This document shows, in pieces, positions 1-9,587 of a stretch of DNA of 64,000 nucleotides. Every line of letters starts with the position of its first letter. Within the stretch, counting starts at the first letter, position 1. Origin of the DNA: Artemisia argyi (taxonomy: Eukaryota; Streptophyta; Magnoliopsida; Asterales; Asteraceae); the NCBI GenBank assembly GCA_030686995.1, contig CM060709.1, positions 123,100,373-123,164,372 on the forward strand. The letters are read 5' to 3'. The position numbers and the translations under genes were made by a program. The notes beneath the pieces were generated by a model. The model made no database searches and was not told where the DNA came from. It saw nothing but the letters and a program-made list of their open reading frames with translations.

Positions 1-1127
1 ACAGTTGTCAGAAGGATTGTTGTTGAAAGTGTGGTTAGGGGGTGGCCATTTGATTGGTAGCGGTCAGGTGGAGTGGAAGAATTGTTTTGGGGTGCGTTTT
101 GGTTTTGTTTCCACCTAAAGTTTGGGGTATTTTTCCAAGAGGGGTTGTATGAATCACCATACGGGTTTGGCTCGGGTTTGAAAGTGTACCACTTGTCTCC
201 AACTCCGTTGGTACGCGAGGATGCGTAATCCGCAAAAGCTCGTTTGGGGAGTTCCATGCAATCATGAGTGTCGTGAGGACCACTACATAATTCGCATGAA
301 GAAGTGATTTTGTTCACTAGGCTTTAAGGTTTAGGAGCTTCGTAGGATTTCATGAGAAACTTGACTTGGTCTTCAAGTTCCACGATCCTACAGTCGGGAG
401 TGCTTGAATTGTTTGAAGGCAAAGATATTGCCTTGACCGTTTTGTTCAAATTACGGGGATCATTCCAACTTTCGTTGTCATAGAGAGCAAGATCTTCTAT
501 GAGTTCCCATGATTCTTCCGCACTTTGATCACGTAGCTTGCCACCGGTCGCTTGGTCAATGGTTTGCCTCGTGGAGAGATTGATATGGTCATAAAAGATT
601 TGGACTTGGAGCCAAAGATCTATGCCATGATGAGGGACTTTTTGGAGTAAGTCCTTGAAACGAGTCCATGCTTCCTAAAGAGTTTCACCTTGACGTTTTT
701 GGAACATCAAGATGTCATTTCTTAGCTTGGTGGTTCTCCTCGGTGGGAAAAATTGAGCAAGGAAACGAGTGGTGAGATCATCCCAATTCCCTAGAGGTTA
801 TGGATCCCGCGGGTAAACTCTCAAGCCATTGACTAGGTTGGTCACGTAGAGAGAATTGGAAGAGACGCAATCGGGTCGTCTCTCGAGTTTCAACATCAAG
901 ATCTATGGAATCTACGATTTTGAGGAAATGCTTGAGATGTTGATTAGGATCTTCGGAACGAAGTCCATGGAATGCACATCCGCTTTACACCAACCGAATG
1001 GTGTCGGATCGCAAGGGAGACACATTGGCTCCTTGAGTGAGCTCAATGGTGGTTTGATAGCCTTGGTGGCTAGGACGAGAGTATTCTGGTGGGTTTTGAT
1101 GGGTTCAAAGATATTACCACCTTCCAT
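1..1127 (-). pseudogene. Athila-type gag (element A), 5' part of gene, degenerate
   Basis: Read on the minus strand this is a Ty3/gypsy Gag starting with MEGGNIFEPI, close to MDDGNIFEPI of element B. It keeps the retrotransposon Gag core (FLAQFFPPRRTTKLRND, then a region ending KVPHHGIDLW) and, nearer position 150-290, a zinc-knuckle-like CELCSGPHDTHDC. Gag would form the particle and bind element RNA. The frame is broken: a stop lies at about 676 where related copies read tyrosine, another near 325, and there are frame changes near 790 and 930-1000. The gene continues beyond the left edge, so protease and polymerase cannot be judged. The primer binding site and LTR lie just upstream (1266-2388). 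Family assignment is confident, non-functionality is likely. Confidence 0.85.
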
Positions 1128-1265
1128 GATGGCGGATGGTAATGGTTACGAACAAAGGAACGAAGAAATAAGATAGACTAAAGAAACCTATAAAAAAAAT
1201 CTTACAAGAAAGGAATCTAGCAAGTAGACCTAATAAAAAGAAATTGCAGCCTAAACAATAACTAT

Positions 1266-1283
1266 TCCCCGGCAGCGGAGCCA
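1266..1283 (-). other. Primer binding site of element A (tRNA-Asp type)
   Basis: Minus strand reads TGGCTCCGCTGCCGGGGA, a slightly mutated match to the complement of the plant tRNA-Asp 3' end (TGGCGCCGTTGCCGGGGA from memory). It sits 6 bases inside the LTR edge at 1290, as in the other copies. Confidence 0.85.
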
Positions 1284-1289
1284 AAAACT

Positions 1290-2388
1290 TGATGCGTGGG
1301 ATTGCACCCTCGGAAAAGGTTTTACCTCTCAAGGGATCTCAAGAGGCTTGCAATCCCCACCAGGAAGTGTACCTGACCGATATAGTATAGTGTAGTGGCA
1401 AGTACCAGGGGATTGATCGCCCTCTTGAGGAATAGTGTCGTTTGTATTTTTATATTTTTTTGGAAAGCACGTAAAAATCTCGGGTATTGGAAGAGTGGGC
1501 GGAATTAGTTGCTAGTCAACTAACCTAAATAACTACAATGCAATAAAAAAAACAAGAAAGTAAATATGAGAAAAACAATAATAAGAGGAACATGTTTACT
1601 TAGATTTCACTACTCCCTAGCTATCTTTCATTAATTGACTAGTTTGTAACAATTGCATGGATGACGGGGTATATTCCTTAATACCATTCTTGGGGCCGAG
1701 TACGATGTTCCCCAACTCTACAAGTTTCTACCTCTTCCTATGTCGAGCCGACAACTACCTCTTAACATGGCCTCCTTAGTAGTCACTCATGCATTAAATA
1801 CAACCATAAAAATTGTAGTACTCATGCATTAAATACAACCATAAAAATTGTGGTAAAGTTCCTCCAAAAGTTCTCTCCCTAATGAATGAAAATTAGAAAA
1901 CTATATATAAAGAATACATGTCTGACGGTGTCACGTGTATTTTTGACGCAGTCAACTTGCCGCCAATACTCTTCTCAGATTGCTTAGATCCAGATCTGAC
2001 GCCGTCATGTGTAAATCTTGATATGGCCATCACATGTAAAATTGCTCTTGACGGCCTTGGCTTCCCAAAACATGATGCCGTCACTCTTTAAGTCCCAAAA
2101 ACATTCTGACGCGTCTCGTGTAACTTTTTATCCACCTATTTGCCAATACGTGACGCCGTCACATGCAACTCTTGACGCCATCAGGTACTATTTCCAGCTT
2201 GATTTTGGAGACTTTGCCGTTTTCTTCACTTTTTGCTCCCAAAACGTCTAAAATGCTTCCTTTTCTAAATTTCTTCTCCAAAGTACCTAAAATGACAAAA
2301 CGAACGACTTGAGGCAATATTTGATCAAATAATCACGACTTAGGGCTTAAATGACCCCCCTAAAAGCGTAATACTTTTCGCCTCATCA
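1290..2388 (-). repeat. 5' LTR of Athila-type element A
   Basis: Begins TGATGAGGCG and ends CGCATCA on the minus strand, as in every other family member here. At 1099 bp it is about 300 bp shorter than the 1.41 kb norm, mainly because the segment around the conserved CTTAAGACGTTCAAGC stretch is missing. A 33-bp unit is tandemly repeated at 1783-1852. Degenerate copies of the TGACG-N-CGTCA array lie at about 1920-2180. The U5 stretch resembling tRNA-Asp is present at about 1376-1407. The insertion interrupts a copia gag; the predicted target duplication is GTAAC (2389-2393), but the other side is outside the window. Confidence 0.9.
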
Positions 2389-2665
2389 GTAACGCATTGT
2401 AAATAACCATTTTTGCTTCATTATTTTTAGCATGTTTTCTTTTTAAATCATCGTTTTGTTTTTCAAAAGGTACAATTTCATCTTTCTTTGTTTCGGGATT
2501 ATTTTGAATAGGTAAAAAATCATCATTAGTAATAACATGACAAAGATCTAGATCCTTTGATTCCACATAAGTTTCGAATCTATTTTCCCAATATAAAAAT
2601 CCATCACTTTCGAATAATGGTGGTCTTTGCATAGATTGTCCTTCTAAATATTTTTCAGATTCCAT
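2389..2665 (-). pseudogene. Ty1/copia gag, N-terminal fragment
   Basis: Minus-strand frame starting MESEKYLEGQSMQRPPLFES and reading through YWENRFETYVESKDLDL, NNPETKKDEIVPFEKQNDD and AKMVIYNAL. This is the N-terminal copia Gag region (UBN2 type) that I recall from composite genomes, where the next residues are usually PRKEYERIF. The frame is cut exactly by the LTR of element A. The ATG at 2663-2665 follows the copia LTR (2734-4045) and primer site (2718-2731), so this is the 5' end of one minus-strand copia element. Only about 90 of the normal several hundred Gag residues remain in view; the rest would lie beyond element A, left of the window. Confidence 0.85.
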
Positions 2666-2717
2666 AGATCGTTACAAGTTTTAAAATACAATATATTTTA
2701 AAAATCTTGTTTGTCGT

Positions 2718-2731
2718 GGCTCCTGATACCA
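2718..2731 (-). other. Copia primer binding site (initiator tRNA-Met)
   Basis: Minus strand reads TGGTATCAGGAGCC, the usual plant copia primer site for initiator tRNA-Met, two bases inside the LTR end at 2734. Confidence 0.8.
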
Positions 2732-2733
2732 AT

Positions 2734-4045
2734 TGTGGAAAACTAGAAGGGGGGGGGGGGGGGTTGAATAGTTTTACGTCTTTTTAATTTATTTTGAAAA
2801 GCTTTAGTTACTTATTAAAACTTTGATTCGATCTTATGTGAATTCAATTGTTGAACAATATAAGCAAGTATACGTAAGTATAATCTAATAGTGCAAACAA
2901 TATAATGAAATGAAATGAAAGATAGGGATGGAAAGATCAAACCACAACACGCGAATTTATAGTGGTTCGGCTACAAGGACACCTTCCTTGCCCTACTCCA
3001 CTCCCCGAGCACCACACTCAAGAGTTCTCTTCACTATGTCAACAAACTCACTTGTGGCGGAGAAACCTTACATACCTTGGCTTACACTGATTAACGACAC
3101 TAAGCTAAATGTCGAGTTCTAATCCTAGCTAGAACTAATCTCACAACTATTTCACGACTTCACACCTTCTTCACGATGTCTTCACAACTTCTGCACGCCT
3201 TCTTCACGACTTCTTCACACCTTCTTCTATCTTAAATAACTTCACAACTTATTCACAACTTCTACACTAATTCTTTATACCACAACAAATAACTACAATC
3301 TTCTTAAGCACACAACACTTTACAAATAATCTAGCACTACTACAAGATGATATTAATTTGCATAACACTACTTCTTATATAGATGTTGAAGGAGTATTCT
3401 TCTTTTGCACTTGAGTGGATGAGGCTTTTGATCACTTGGAAATAAAGACTTATGATTATATGATCCAAGGGTTTGAAAGAATAGGAAGGGGGATTTACAT
3501 CAGAAAGTTTTAGAGTGCAAAAGGTGAGGTAAAAATGCAAGAATCACCCAATATTTATAGCCAAAGATGGGGACCTCAGGAGTGTGGCCGGTCCCCTTAA
3601 TTAAGGGGCCGGTCCATTAATAATTAAGGGGGCGCCTAGTAAATTAAGGGGGCCGCCCCTTCTGAACGTTGCCCAGCTTTGTCCTTTAGTGGAGAAGGTT
3701 TTTCTGGAATATTTTTGCCATTTTTGGTTGAAAATTTGAATTCATATATTTTTGGTTAATTAAACATATTTATTTAATACCAAAAATGATTTCTAAAAGA
3801 TATAAAATGTTTGTGACATTTTATAAAAATCTAGTGATTAAGAAAATGTTCCTTTGATCATATAGTGCATTAGTCACTTTGTTTATTCATACCTTAAGTG
3901 ATTAGGTTGTCGAAATGAATATTTACGACTAAACACTTGTTTACGTCATAATCTTCGATTTAAATGAGTTTACATTTTGTGATTATCAAAACGTAGAGGT
4001 ATCAAAAAATATTAATAATGTTTTTAGGCATTATTTATATCAACA
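2734..4045 (-). repeat. 5' LTR of the truncated copia element
   Basis: The inner edge is fixed by the primer site and the TG/CA end at 2734. The outer edge is placed at 4045, where the minus strand would begin TGTTGATATAAATAATGCC; this edge is inferred because no partner LTR is visible. Contents: a run of 15 G at 2749-2763, a CTTCACGACTTCTTCAC-rich simple stretch at about 3150-3270, and a GC-rich block at 3585-3660 with the perfect 16-bp palindrome CCCCTTAATTAAGGGG at 3593-3608. Confidence 0.65.
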
Positions 4046-4893
4046 ATGACAATGGAACTTGTGCAAGGTTTAAGAGATAGCTAAAACAATCCATGAATAA
4101 TATTACCACAAGAAGTATGATTTGACAAGTTTAGAGTGCCCAAGAAATACACCAAAAGTCATGTAGCGTGCCTAAGAAGTGCATGATGTAGAAATCCCAT
4201 AGTAACATCCTAAATGGATGACACGTGCTTTTTTAGTAGCATCCTAAGTGGATGACCAAGCATCCTATGTGTATGATCCGTGATTGAAAAGCACTTACAT
4301 CCTAAGTGGATAACCCAAATCAGAAAAGCAAGTATAATAAATTTAGAATCTGTTAGAAGAGTACTCGTTGGCTAGGGAGGTTCTCAAACATAGAAGGACG
4401 ACTAAGCATCGTCTAGTCAGAATGCACGTGCTTAGATATCATGTATGATTAAGAATTCAGAATAAGTCTCAGACTCATGTACAAGTAATAAGACGATTGT
4501 TAGTCGTACCACTTATAGAATTTGAAATACGTTTATGTTCAAAATTGCAAATGTCAATTCAGATATATGTCTAGATCCAGAACTATGCTTATATTCCCAT
4601 GCAGAAGCTCAAATAGACTATAGCTCATGTTTGAGATTCAGATTTAGATATAGACTCACACCCGTTTACTCACTAAGTCATTAGGACTTATCGTTCTCAG
4701 TTTCCATGTTTTGCAGGTTAAGTCTTAACGATGTCAAGGCTTGTAGATTAAGAAGACGAGTTAGGAGATCGGCAATGCTCGTGTATGTAGGTGATGAGCA
4801 TCTCAACCATACTTTGTTATTCAGCTTGTTTAAGCCCCAGAACTTTATGATTAAGTATCAGAATTGTATAAGTCGTGTTTTGATATTAATGTG

Positions 4894-4952
<59 letters not shown>

Positions 4953-5182
4953 CATGTATTTGAAAATGGGTAAAAATAGGGGTGTTTGGGTTAACACCCG
5001 CACTCATAGTTTTACGCTTCCGCATACCAAATTTAAGTACCACGTTTATGTATTTTATAATTAAGATGTGTTTAATTCAGATTTTTAGTTTAATAGTTTT
5101 CATGAGTACAGATTGATACGGAGTATAAGACATACCCTATACGGCGTATTTAAAAAAAATCAATCTAGACACGGGCGTCACA
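4046..5182 (-). repeat. Chromovirus-like gypsy LTR fragment
   Basis: No coding frame. The minus strand starts TGTGACGCCCGTGTCTAG at 5182, directly against CACTA coding sequence, and carries stretches typical of plant chromovirus LTRs (TAAGTCCTAATGACTTAGTG near 4670-4690, GGGTGTTAACCC near 4990). Four variants of CATCCTAAGTGGATGACC stand at about 4207-4310. It is probably an LTR inserted in the CACTA relic and later cut on its left by the copia element. Clade assignment is from memory of such LTRs and is weak. Confidence 0.45.
4897..4951. repeat. (AT)n microsatellite
   Basis: About 55 bp of uninterrupted AT dinucleotides inside the chromovirus-like LTR fragment. Confidence 0.98.
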
Positions 5183-7695
5183 ATATCACGGCTGTGTACT
5201 ACAAACTTCACAGTGTTGACTATGCAAGAGTTGACTGAGATTGGGGTCGATGATGGTCCACAAGCCAAAGAGAATAAGTCAGGAGTACAACGTGGGTCAT
5301 TGGCTATGTAAAGTTTACCGATCTATGAAAAAGATGAGAATAGATAGAGATGAGTAATTAGTCTTTATTTATACAAGGAAATACATATAATAAGTTTACC
5401 TTCGTCTCAAACTAGCTAGGAAATTCTTGTTGCATGTCGCTATCAGGAAATCCACTAAAAATGTTCATGATATTAGAATTAATTGAAAAGATAACGTGGG
5501 AAAAAGAAATTTCAAAATAAAAACGCGTATCTATCGAACTCGTTCATGTACGTGTCGATCTCAGGACTATTGTCAAGTACATACCATATAACTTTCTTTA
5601 TTTCTTGGAGACCTAACCGAATAATTGTCTCTTTAATAGACTTTTTACATAGTGATCGGAACACCTGGAAATCACTTGTTGGGCGAGGACAGTCCTGAGA
5701 TGCAATGGGACGATTAAATTTTGTCCCAACACCCCAAAAATAACGAGAACAAAAAGTTAATGCTTCGTCTGCAACATAACCCTCTGTTATTGAACCTTCT
5801 GGCTTAGCTTTATTTCGTACCTAGTTTTTTAGCTTCTTCATGTATCTTTCAAATGGATACATCCACCGGAATGAAATAGGTCTGTCAAAAAAAGCAGGAG
5901 GATATATTTGCTCGAGACTGCACAAAATATTTGGAGGAGTTAGCTCATTTTGTTCATTATTTGGAGGAATATAAAAAATATCATTAAGGCACGCACCCAT
6001 GTCACTCATCTCACATTGTATTGTGTTATGGTCTAACGGCAGACGATCCGGTTCACTGTGATCGCGCTATTATGTATAAGTTGGGTCCCACCCATGTTGG
6101 CCTATGTGGTATTTAAGTTTGTCTAGAGATACCCATGGAAAATTACGACAAATATGACGTGGACATTGATGTGGATCGCAAGACTCGCAAAAGTTTTACT
6201 TGTCAAGGGATATTGAGAAGCTTGCAATCCACCAGGCAGTGTACCTGACCGATGTAGTATAGTGAGTGGCAAGTACCGAGGGATTGATCGTTCTCTGGGG
6301 ACTAGTGTTCGTTAGGATTGAAAGCTACTTAAACTAGGTCTAGAGGTGAGGGATGATTCTTTTTTTGTATTTTTATGCTTTATGAAAGCATAAAAAATCT
6401 CGGGTATTGGAAGAGTGGGCGAAATTAGTTGCTAGTCAACTAACCCAAAATTACTACTAATTAACAAAATAAAATAAAATGACAGAAAAGTAAATTGGTG
6501 AACTTCTTATGGTAGGGAAAATGTGTTTACTTAGATTTCAGTATTCCCTAGTTATTTCCAATTGAATTATTGAATTGTTACGATTGTTTGGATAAAAGGA
6601 TTGTATTCTTAATATCATTTGTGGGGGTGTGTACAGCTTTCCCCAACTCTATGTGTTTCTATCTCTTCCTATGACGACACATTTAGTATCCTATCATGGC
6701 CTCCTTAATAGTCACTCATGCATTAAATACAACCAATAAAACCGTAGTACACATCAGATTACGTTTCTTAAGACGTTCAAGCCAGTTACCGTATAGGAGA
6801 TTTATCCAGTTTTCTTAAGCCTCTAATCAATCAACCAAACAATAAATAACAACTCAACAATCAATATTCAACATCTAGGTTTCATTAGATCTAAGCAAAC
6901 ACTAATAAATCTAAGCTAGCATGTTAAAGAAAAGAAAAGAATAACAATCAATCAAACAACACATAGACATATTAAATGATTAAAAGGAAGACTTACCTTT
7001 AATTAAACATGAAAGAAAAGAGGGCTTGAAAATCCTAATGTAGCTGTGAAATTCGTCTAGGACTTCTTGCTAAAAAGTTCCACCCTTTTATTGAATGAAG
7101 ATCAAAAATATATATAGATATACAAGTCTGACGGCGTCAGGTCGCCGTGTCTTAGGGTTTCGTATTGCCCAAGAGATCTCTAACGCCGTCTCGTTATAAA
7201 TGTTCTGGGCCGTCTCGTGTTGAGTTAAAGGAAGACAACCTTGCTCCAAATACACCTGACGCCGTCAGGTGTTAACTTGACAAATTCTTCCAGGGTGTCT
7301 AGTGTAAAAATCCATGGCTTCTTGTCAAAAGGTGACGGCGTTAGCTCCAAAGCGTGACGCCTTCAGGTGTTAAATCCTGACTTTCTTGACTTTACTTGTT
7401 TTCTTCATTCTTGATCATAAAAACATCCGAAAAGCTCCAAAATGCTCCATTTTCCAGAATACATGTCCCAAGTACCTAAAATGATAAAAGAAACGATTTG
7501 AGGAGATATTTGATTATAAAAACATGATTTAGGGATTAAATGATCCCCTAAAAACGTATCAAATAAATCCTTATCAGACATTTTATGTTTCTGTAACTAT
7601 TCAATAATGGCTTGCAATGATCAAGGAATGCGGCAAAACCATCAAGAAATTCTTTTGAACAACGACTCTCTAAACGGGTCCAACTCTTATCGTAT
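5183..7695 (-). pseudogene. CACTA (En/Spm) transposase relic lacking the TNP2 core
   Basis: Minus-strand pieces in the normal CACTA order. At the N-terminus is a transposase-associated zinc-binding region: DKSWTRLESRCSKEFLDGFA at about 7630-7690, continuing across the inserted solo LTR as HICRNFPWVSLDKLKYHIGQ at 6085-6160. Next is a DUF4218 fragment at about 5560-6009 (LCSLEQIYPPAFFD, FRWMYPFERYMKKLKN, then past a stop KAKPEGSITEGYVADEA). Then come FPDSDMQQEFPS near 5410-5450 and DPRCTPDLFSLACGPSSTPI near 5245-5320. The catalytic TNP2 domain between the first two pieces is absent, and the DUF4218 lacks its usual MVHL segment. It is a decayed internal-deletion derivative; termini are not seen. 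Confidence 0.8.
6167..7576 (-). mobile_element. Solo LTR of the Athila-type family
   Basis: A full-length but diverged LTR (about 1410 bp) aligning with the other family LTRs from end to end. It is flanked by the 5-bp target duplication GACAT (6162-6166 and 7577-7581) and interrupts CACTA coding sequence, so it arose by recombination between two LTRs. It carries decayed TGACG-N-CGTCA sites at about 7125-7370 and a U5 stretch (TGTAGTATAGTG, 6256-6267) matching the tRNA-Asp D-arm strand. Confidence 0.92.
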
Positions 7696-8016
7696 CATAA
7701 ATGCATTTTTATGATGCAACCAGTTACAATATGCACTTAATTATTACACATTCAAAATATTCGACCCATAAAGACATATAACCGTGGAATTATTATGAGT
7801 TGTTTTGTTCACCTACTGCAACTATGGAAGGCAATCCTAACCCACTCTTTGAATGATTCGTCTCATATATGAATGCGTATAACTGATTTACTATTTGAGA
7901 AAATTTTGGCAGCATTTCCCTCAACTCCCCAAATATGTGCATTAAAGACATATTCTTAGGAGTAAAGGAGAAACACTGTCAAAATCATCTCAAATAGTAA
8001 ATCAGTTGTACGCATC
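7582..8016. other. CACTA 5' flank with an inverted repeat
   Basis: Continuation of the CACTA relic upstream of its start. It contains a 28-bp inverted repeat with one mismatch (7873-7900 and 7988-8015), core AACTGATTTACTATTTGAGA. Such repeats are common near CACTA ends, but no CACTA terminus is seen. GCATC at 8012-8016 is the target duplication of element 1. Confidence 0.6.
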
Positions 8017-8222
8017 TGATGAGGCGAAAAATGATCCATTTTTAGGGGGTCATTTAAGCCCGAATCTGACTTTATTTGATCAAATATTGCCCTAAATCGT
8101 TCCTTTTGTGATTTTAGGTGTTTGGAGAGTGAATTCTGGAAAAGAAGCTATTTTGGACGTTTTTGGAGCATAAAAGTGAAGAAAACGGCTAAGTACCAAA
8201 TTTCCATGCTGAAAATACAATG

Positions 8223-8464
8223 TGACGGCGTCAAGACCATCAGCTTGACGGCGTCAGACATGAAGAATTAAATATCGAAGGTGGTGACGGCGTCAGAAGG
8301 ACTCGTGACGGCGTCAAAGTGGCAAAATCAATATACCGTGGGTGGTGACGGCGTCACATAGGCCGTCATAAGTGGATTAAGGCCGTCCGAGGAAGTTTAT
8401 GGCGGCGAGGTGACGGCGTCAGAAGTTACTCTTGACGCCGTCAGACTGTTTTTCCTATATATAG
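8223..8464 (+). promoter_or_regulatory. U3 promoter: seven TGACG-N-CGTCA sites plus TATA box
   Basis: Perfect copies of TGACGGCGTCA or TGACGCCGTCA at 8223, 8246, 8285, 8306, 8346, 8411 and 8433, ending 11 bp before CTATATATAG (8455-8464). Each site is two inverted TGACG half-sites separated by one base. TGACG is the core bound by plant TGA-type bZIP factors (as in the as-1 element), but the one-base-spaced palindrome is not the classical form, so binding is inferred. The same array is present, more or less decayed, in all LTRs of this family here. Confidence 0.7.
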
Positions 8465-9317
8465 TTTTCTAGTTTTTTCATTAAAAAGGGAGAAGTTTTG
8501 GTGAAACCCTAAAGACGATTTTGGTGCCTCTTTTACAGGTTTTTCAAGGGTTCCAAACCCTTGAGACCTTGCATTGTAATTGAGATAAGTGTACTTTCAA
8601 TTCAATCAATATGTCTATGTGTTGGTTGTTTATCTCTTGTTCTTGTCTCAATTCTACTATGCTAGGCTAGATCGCTCTTGTGTTTGCTTAGATCTAATGA
8701 AACCTAGATGTTGATTATGTGTTGATTACTTGTCTATTCTTGTTTTGAATGAATGATTTATATGTTAGGCTTAAGAAAACTGGCAGATCTCCAAATGGTA
8801 ACATGCTTGAACGTCTTAAGAAACATGAACCGAGGCGTACTAGGTCTTTATTGGTTGTATTTAATGCATGAGCCACTGTTTACAATCCCTATAGTCGTGC
8901 TGGGTCATGGTGTAGGAGGAGATAAGAGCTCATAGAGTTGGGGAGTTATGTATGCCACCCCACGAATGGTATTAAGGAATACAATCCGTCATTCATACAA
9001 GTGTAACAAGTAATTAACATGTAAAAGATATCTAGGGAGTAGTGAAGTCTAAGTAAACACAATTTCTCCAATTACTGCTCACAACTTTAGTATAATTTAG
9101 TTTAATTTCATTTTTATTATTTTATTTTGATTGCATCTTAGCTTTGGGTTAGTTGAATAGCAACTAATTCCGCCCACTTCTTCCAAAACCCGAGATTTTA
9201 ATTGCTTTCATAAAAATATAAAAATACAAAAATAATCATCTCTCACCTCTAGAACTATTAATTAGGTTTTCTAATCCTAGCGACACTATTCCTAAGCTGA
9301 ACGATCAATCCCCCGGT

Positions 9318-9346
9318 ACTTGTCACTATACTATACTACAACGATC
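9318..9346 (+). promoter_or_regulatory. U5 segment complementary to the 5' half of tRNA-Asp
   Basis: The reverse complement reads GATCGTTGTAGTATAGT, then a repeated ATAGT, then GACAAGTA. Plant tRNA-Asp(GUC), from memory, begins GTCGTTGTAGTATAGTGGTA followed by AGTA. The match is 15 consecutive bases (TCGTTGTAGTATAGT) and resumes after a 5-base insertion. It lies 84 bases upstream of the primer binding site for the same tRNA. Equivalent stretches stand at about 1376-1407 (minus), 6250-6280 (minus), 14079-14107, 17074-17102, 23438-23466, 27333-27362 (minus), 43301-43329 and 48203-48231. A second contact with the primer tRNA is inferred. Confidence 0.65.
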
Positions 9347-9374
9347 AGGTACACTGCCTGGTGGGGGTTGTAAG

Positions 9375-9396
9375 CTTCTCGAGATCCCTCGAGAGG
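9375..9396 (+). promoter_or_regulatory. U5 hairpin between the tRNA-like stretch and the primer site
   Basis: Stem CTTCTCGAG/CTCGAGAGG (one T-G wobble) with loop ATCC. It is present in the LTRs of elements 1, B, C and D, and degraded in A and the solo LTR. An RNA role during primer annealing is a guess. Confidence 0.6.
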
Positions 9397-9430
9397 TAAA
9401 GCAAGGTGCGATTCCCACGCATCAAGTTTT

Positions 9431-9449
9431 TGGCGCCGCAGCCTGGGGA
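9431..9449 (+). other. Primer binding site of element 1 (tRNA-Asp type)
   Basis: TGGCGCCGCAGCCTGGGGA, six bases after the LTR. Compared with the tRNA-Asp complement it has two substitutions and one inserted T, so it is slightly worse than the site of element D (43414-43431). Confidence 0.85.
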
Positions 9450-9587
9450 ATAGTTATTGTCTAGGTTAGGATTTCTTTTTATTAGGTCTACTCATTAGAT
9501 TCCTATCAAGTGAGATTTTTTCTATTTATTTTGTAGCTTTCTCGTAGTCTATCTTTTCTTTGTGATTTTGTTTGTAATTTGCTTTAA

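Larger units (their letters stand above)
8017..9424 (+). repeat. 5' LTR of element 1
   Basis: Runs from TGATGAGGCG to CGCATCA, 1408 bp. U3 holds seven exact TGACG-N-CGTCA sites (8223-8443) followed by the TATA-like CTATATATAG at 8455-8464, so R probably starts near 8490. U5 holds the anti-tRNA-Asp stretch (9318-9346) and a strong hairpin (9375-9396). Short open frames inside it (for example 8753-8935, identical in the 3' LTR) are judged non-coding. Confidence 0.95.

Noticed and set aside
8753..8935. 60-codon frame, identical at 13514-13696
   Set aside because: It lies in the two LTRs of element 1; identity comes from the LTR duplication and other family LTRs do not keep the frame.
9301..9316. 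T-arm-like CGATCAATCCCCCGG next to the tRNA-like stretch
   Set aside because: It is on the opposite strand to the 5'-half match and has inserted bases; too weak to claim.
9318..9346. A real tRNA gene or tRNA-derived SINE in U5
   Set aside because: Only the 5' half of tRNA-Asp is matched, with a 5-base insertion; there is no anticodon stem, no T-arm in the right orientation and no poly(A) tail.
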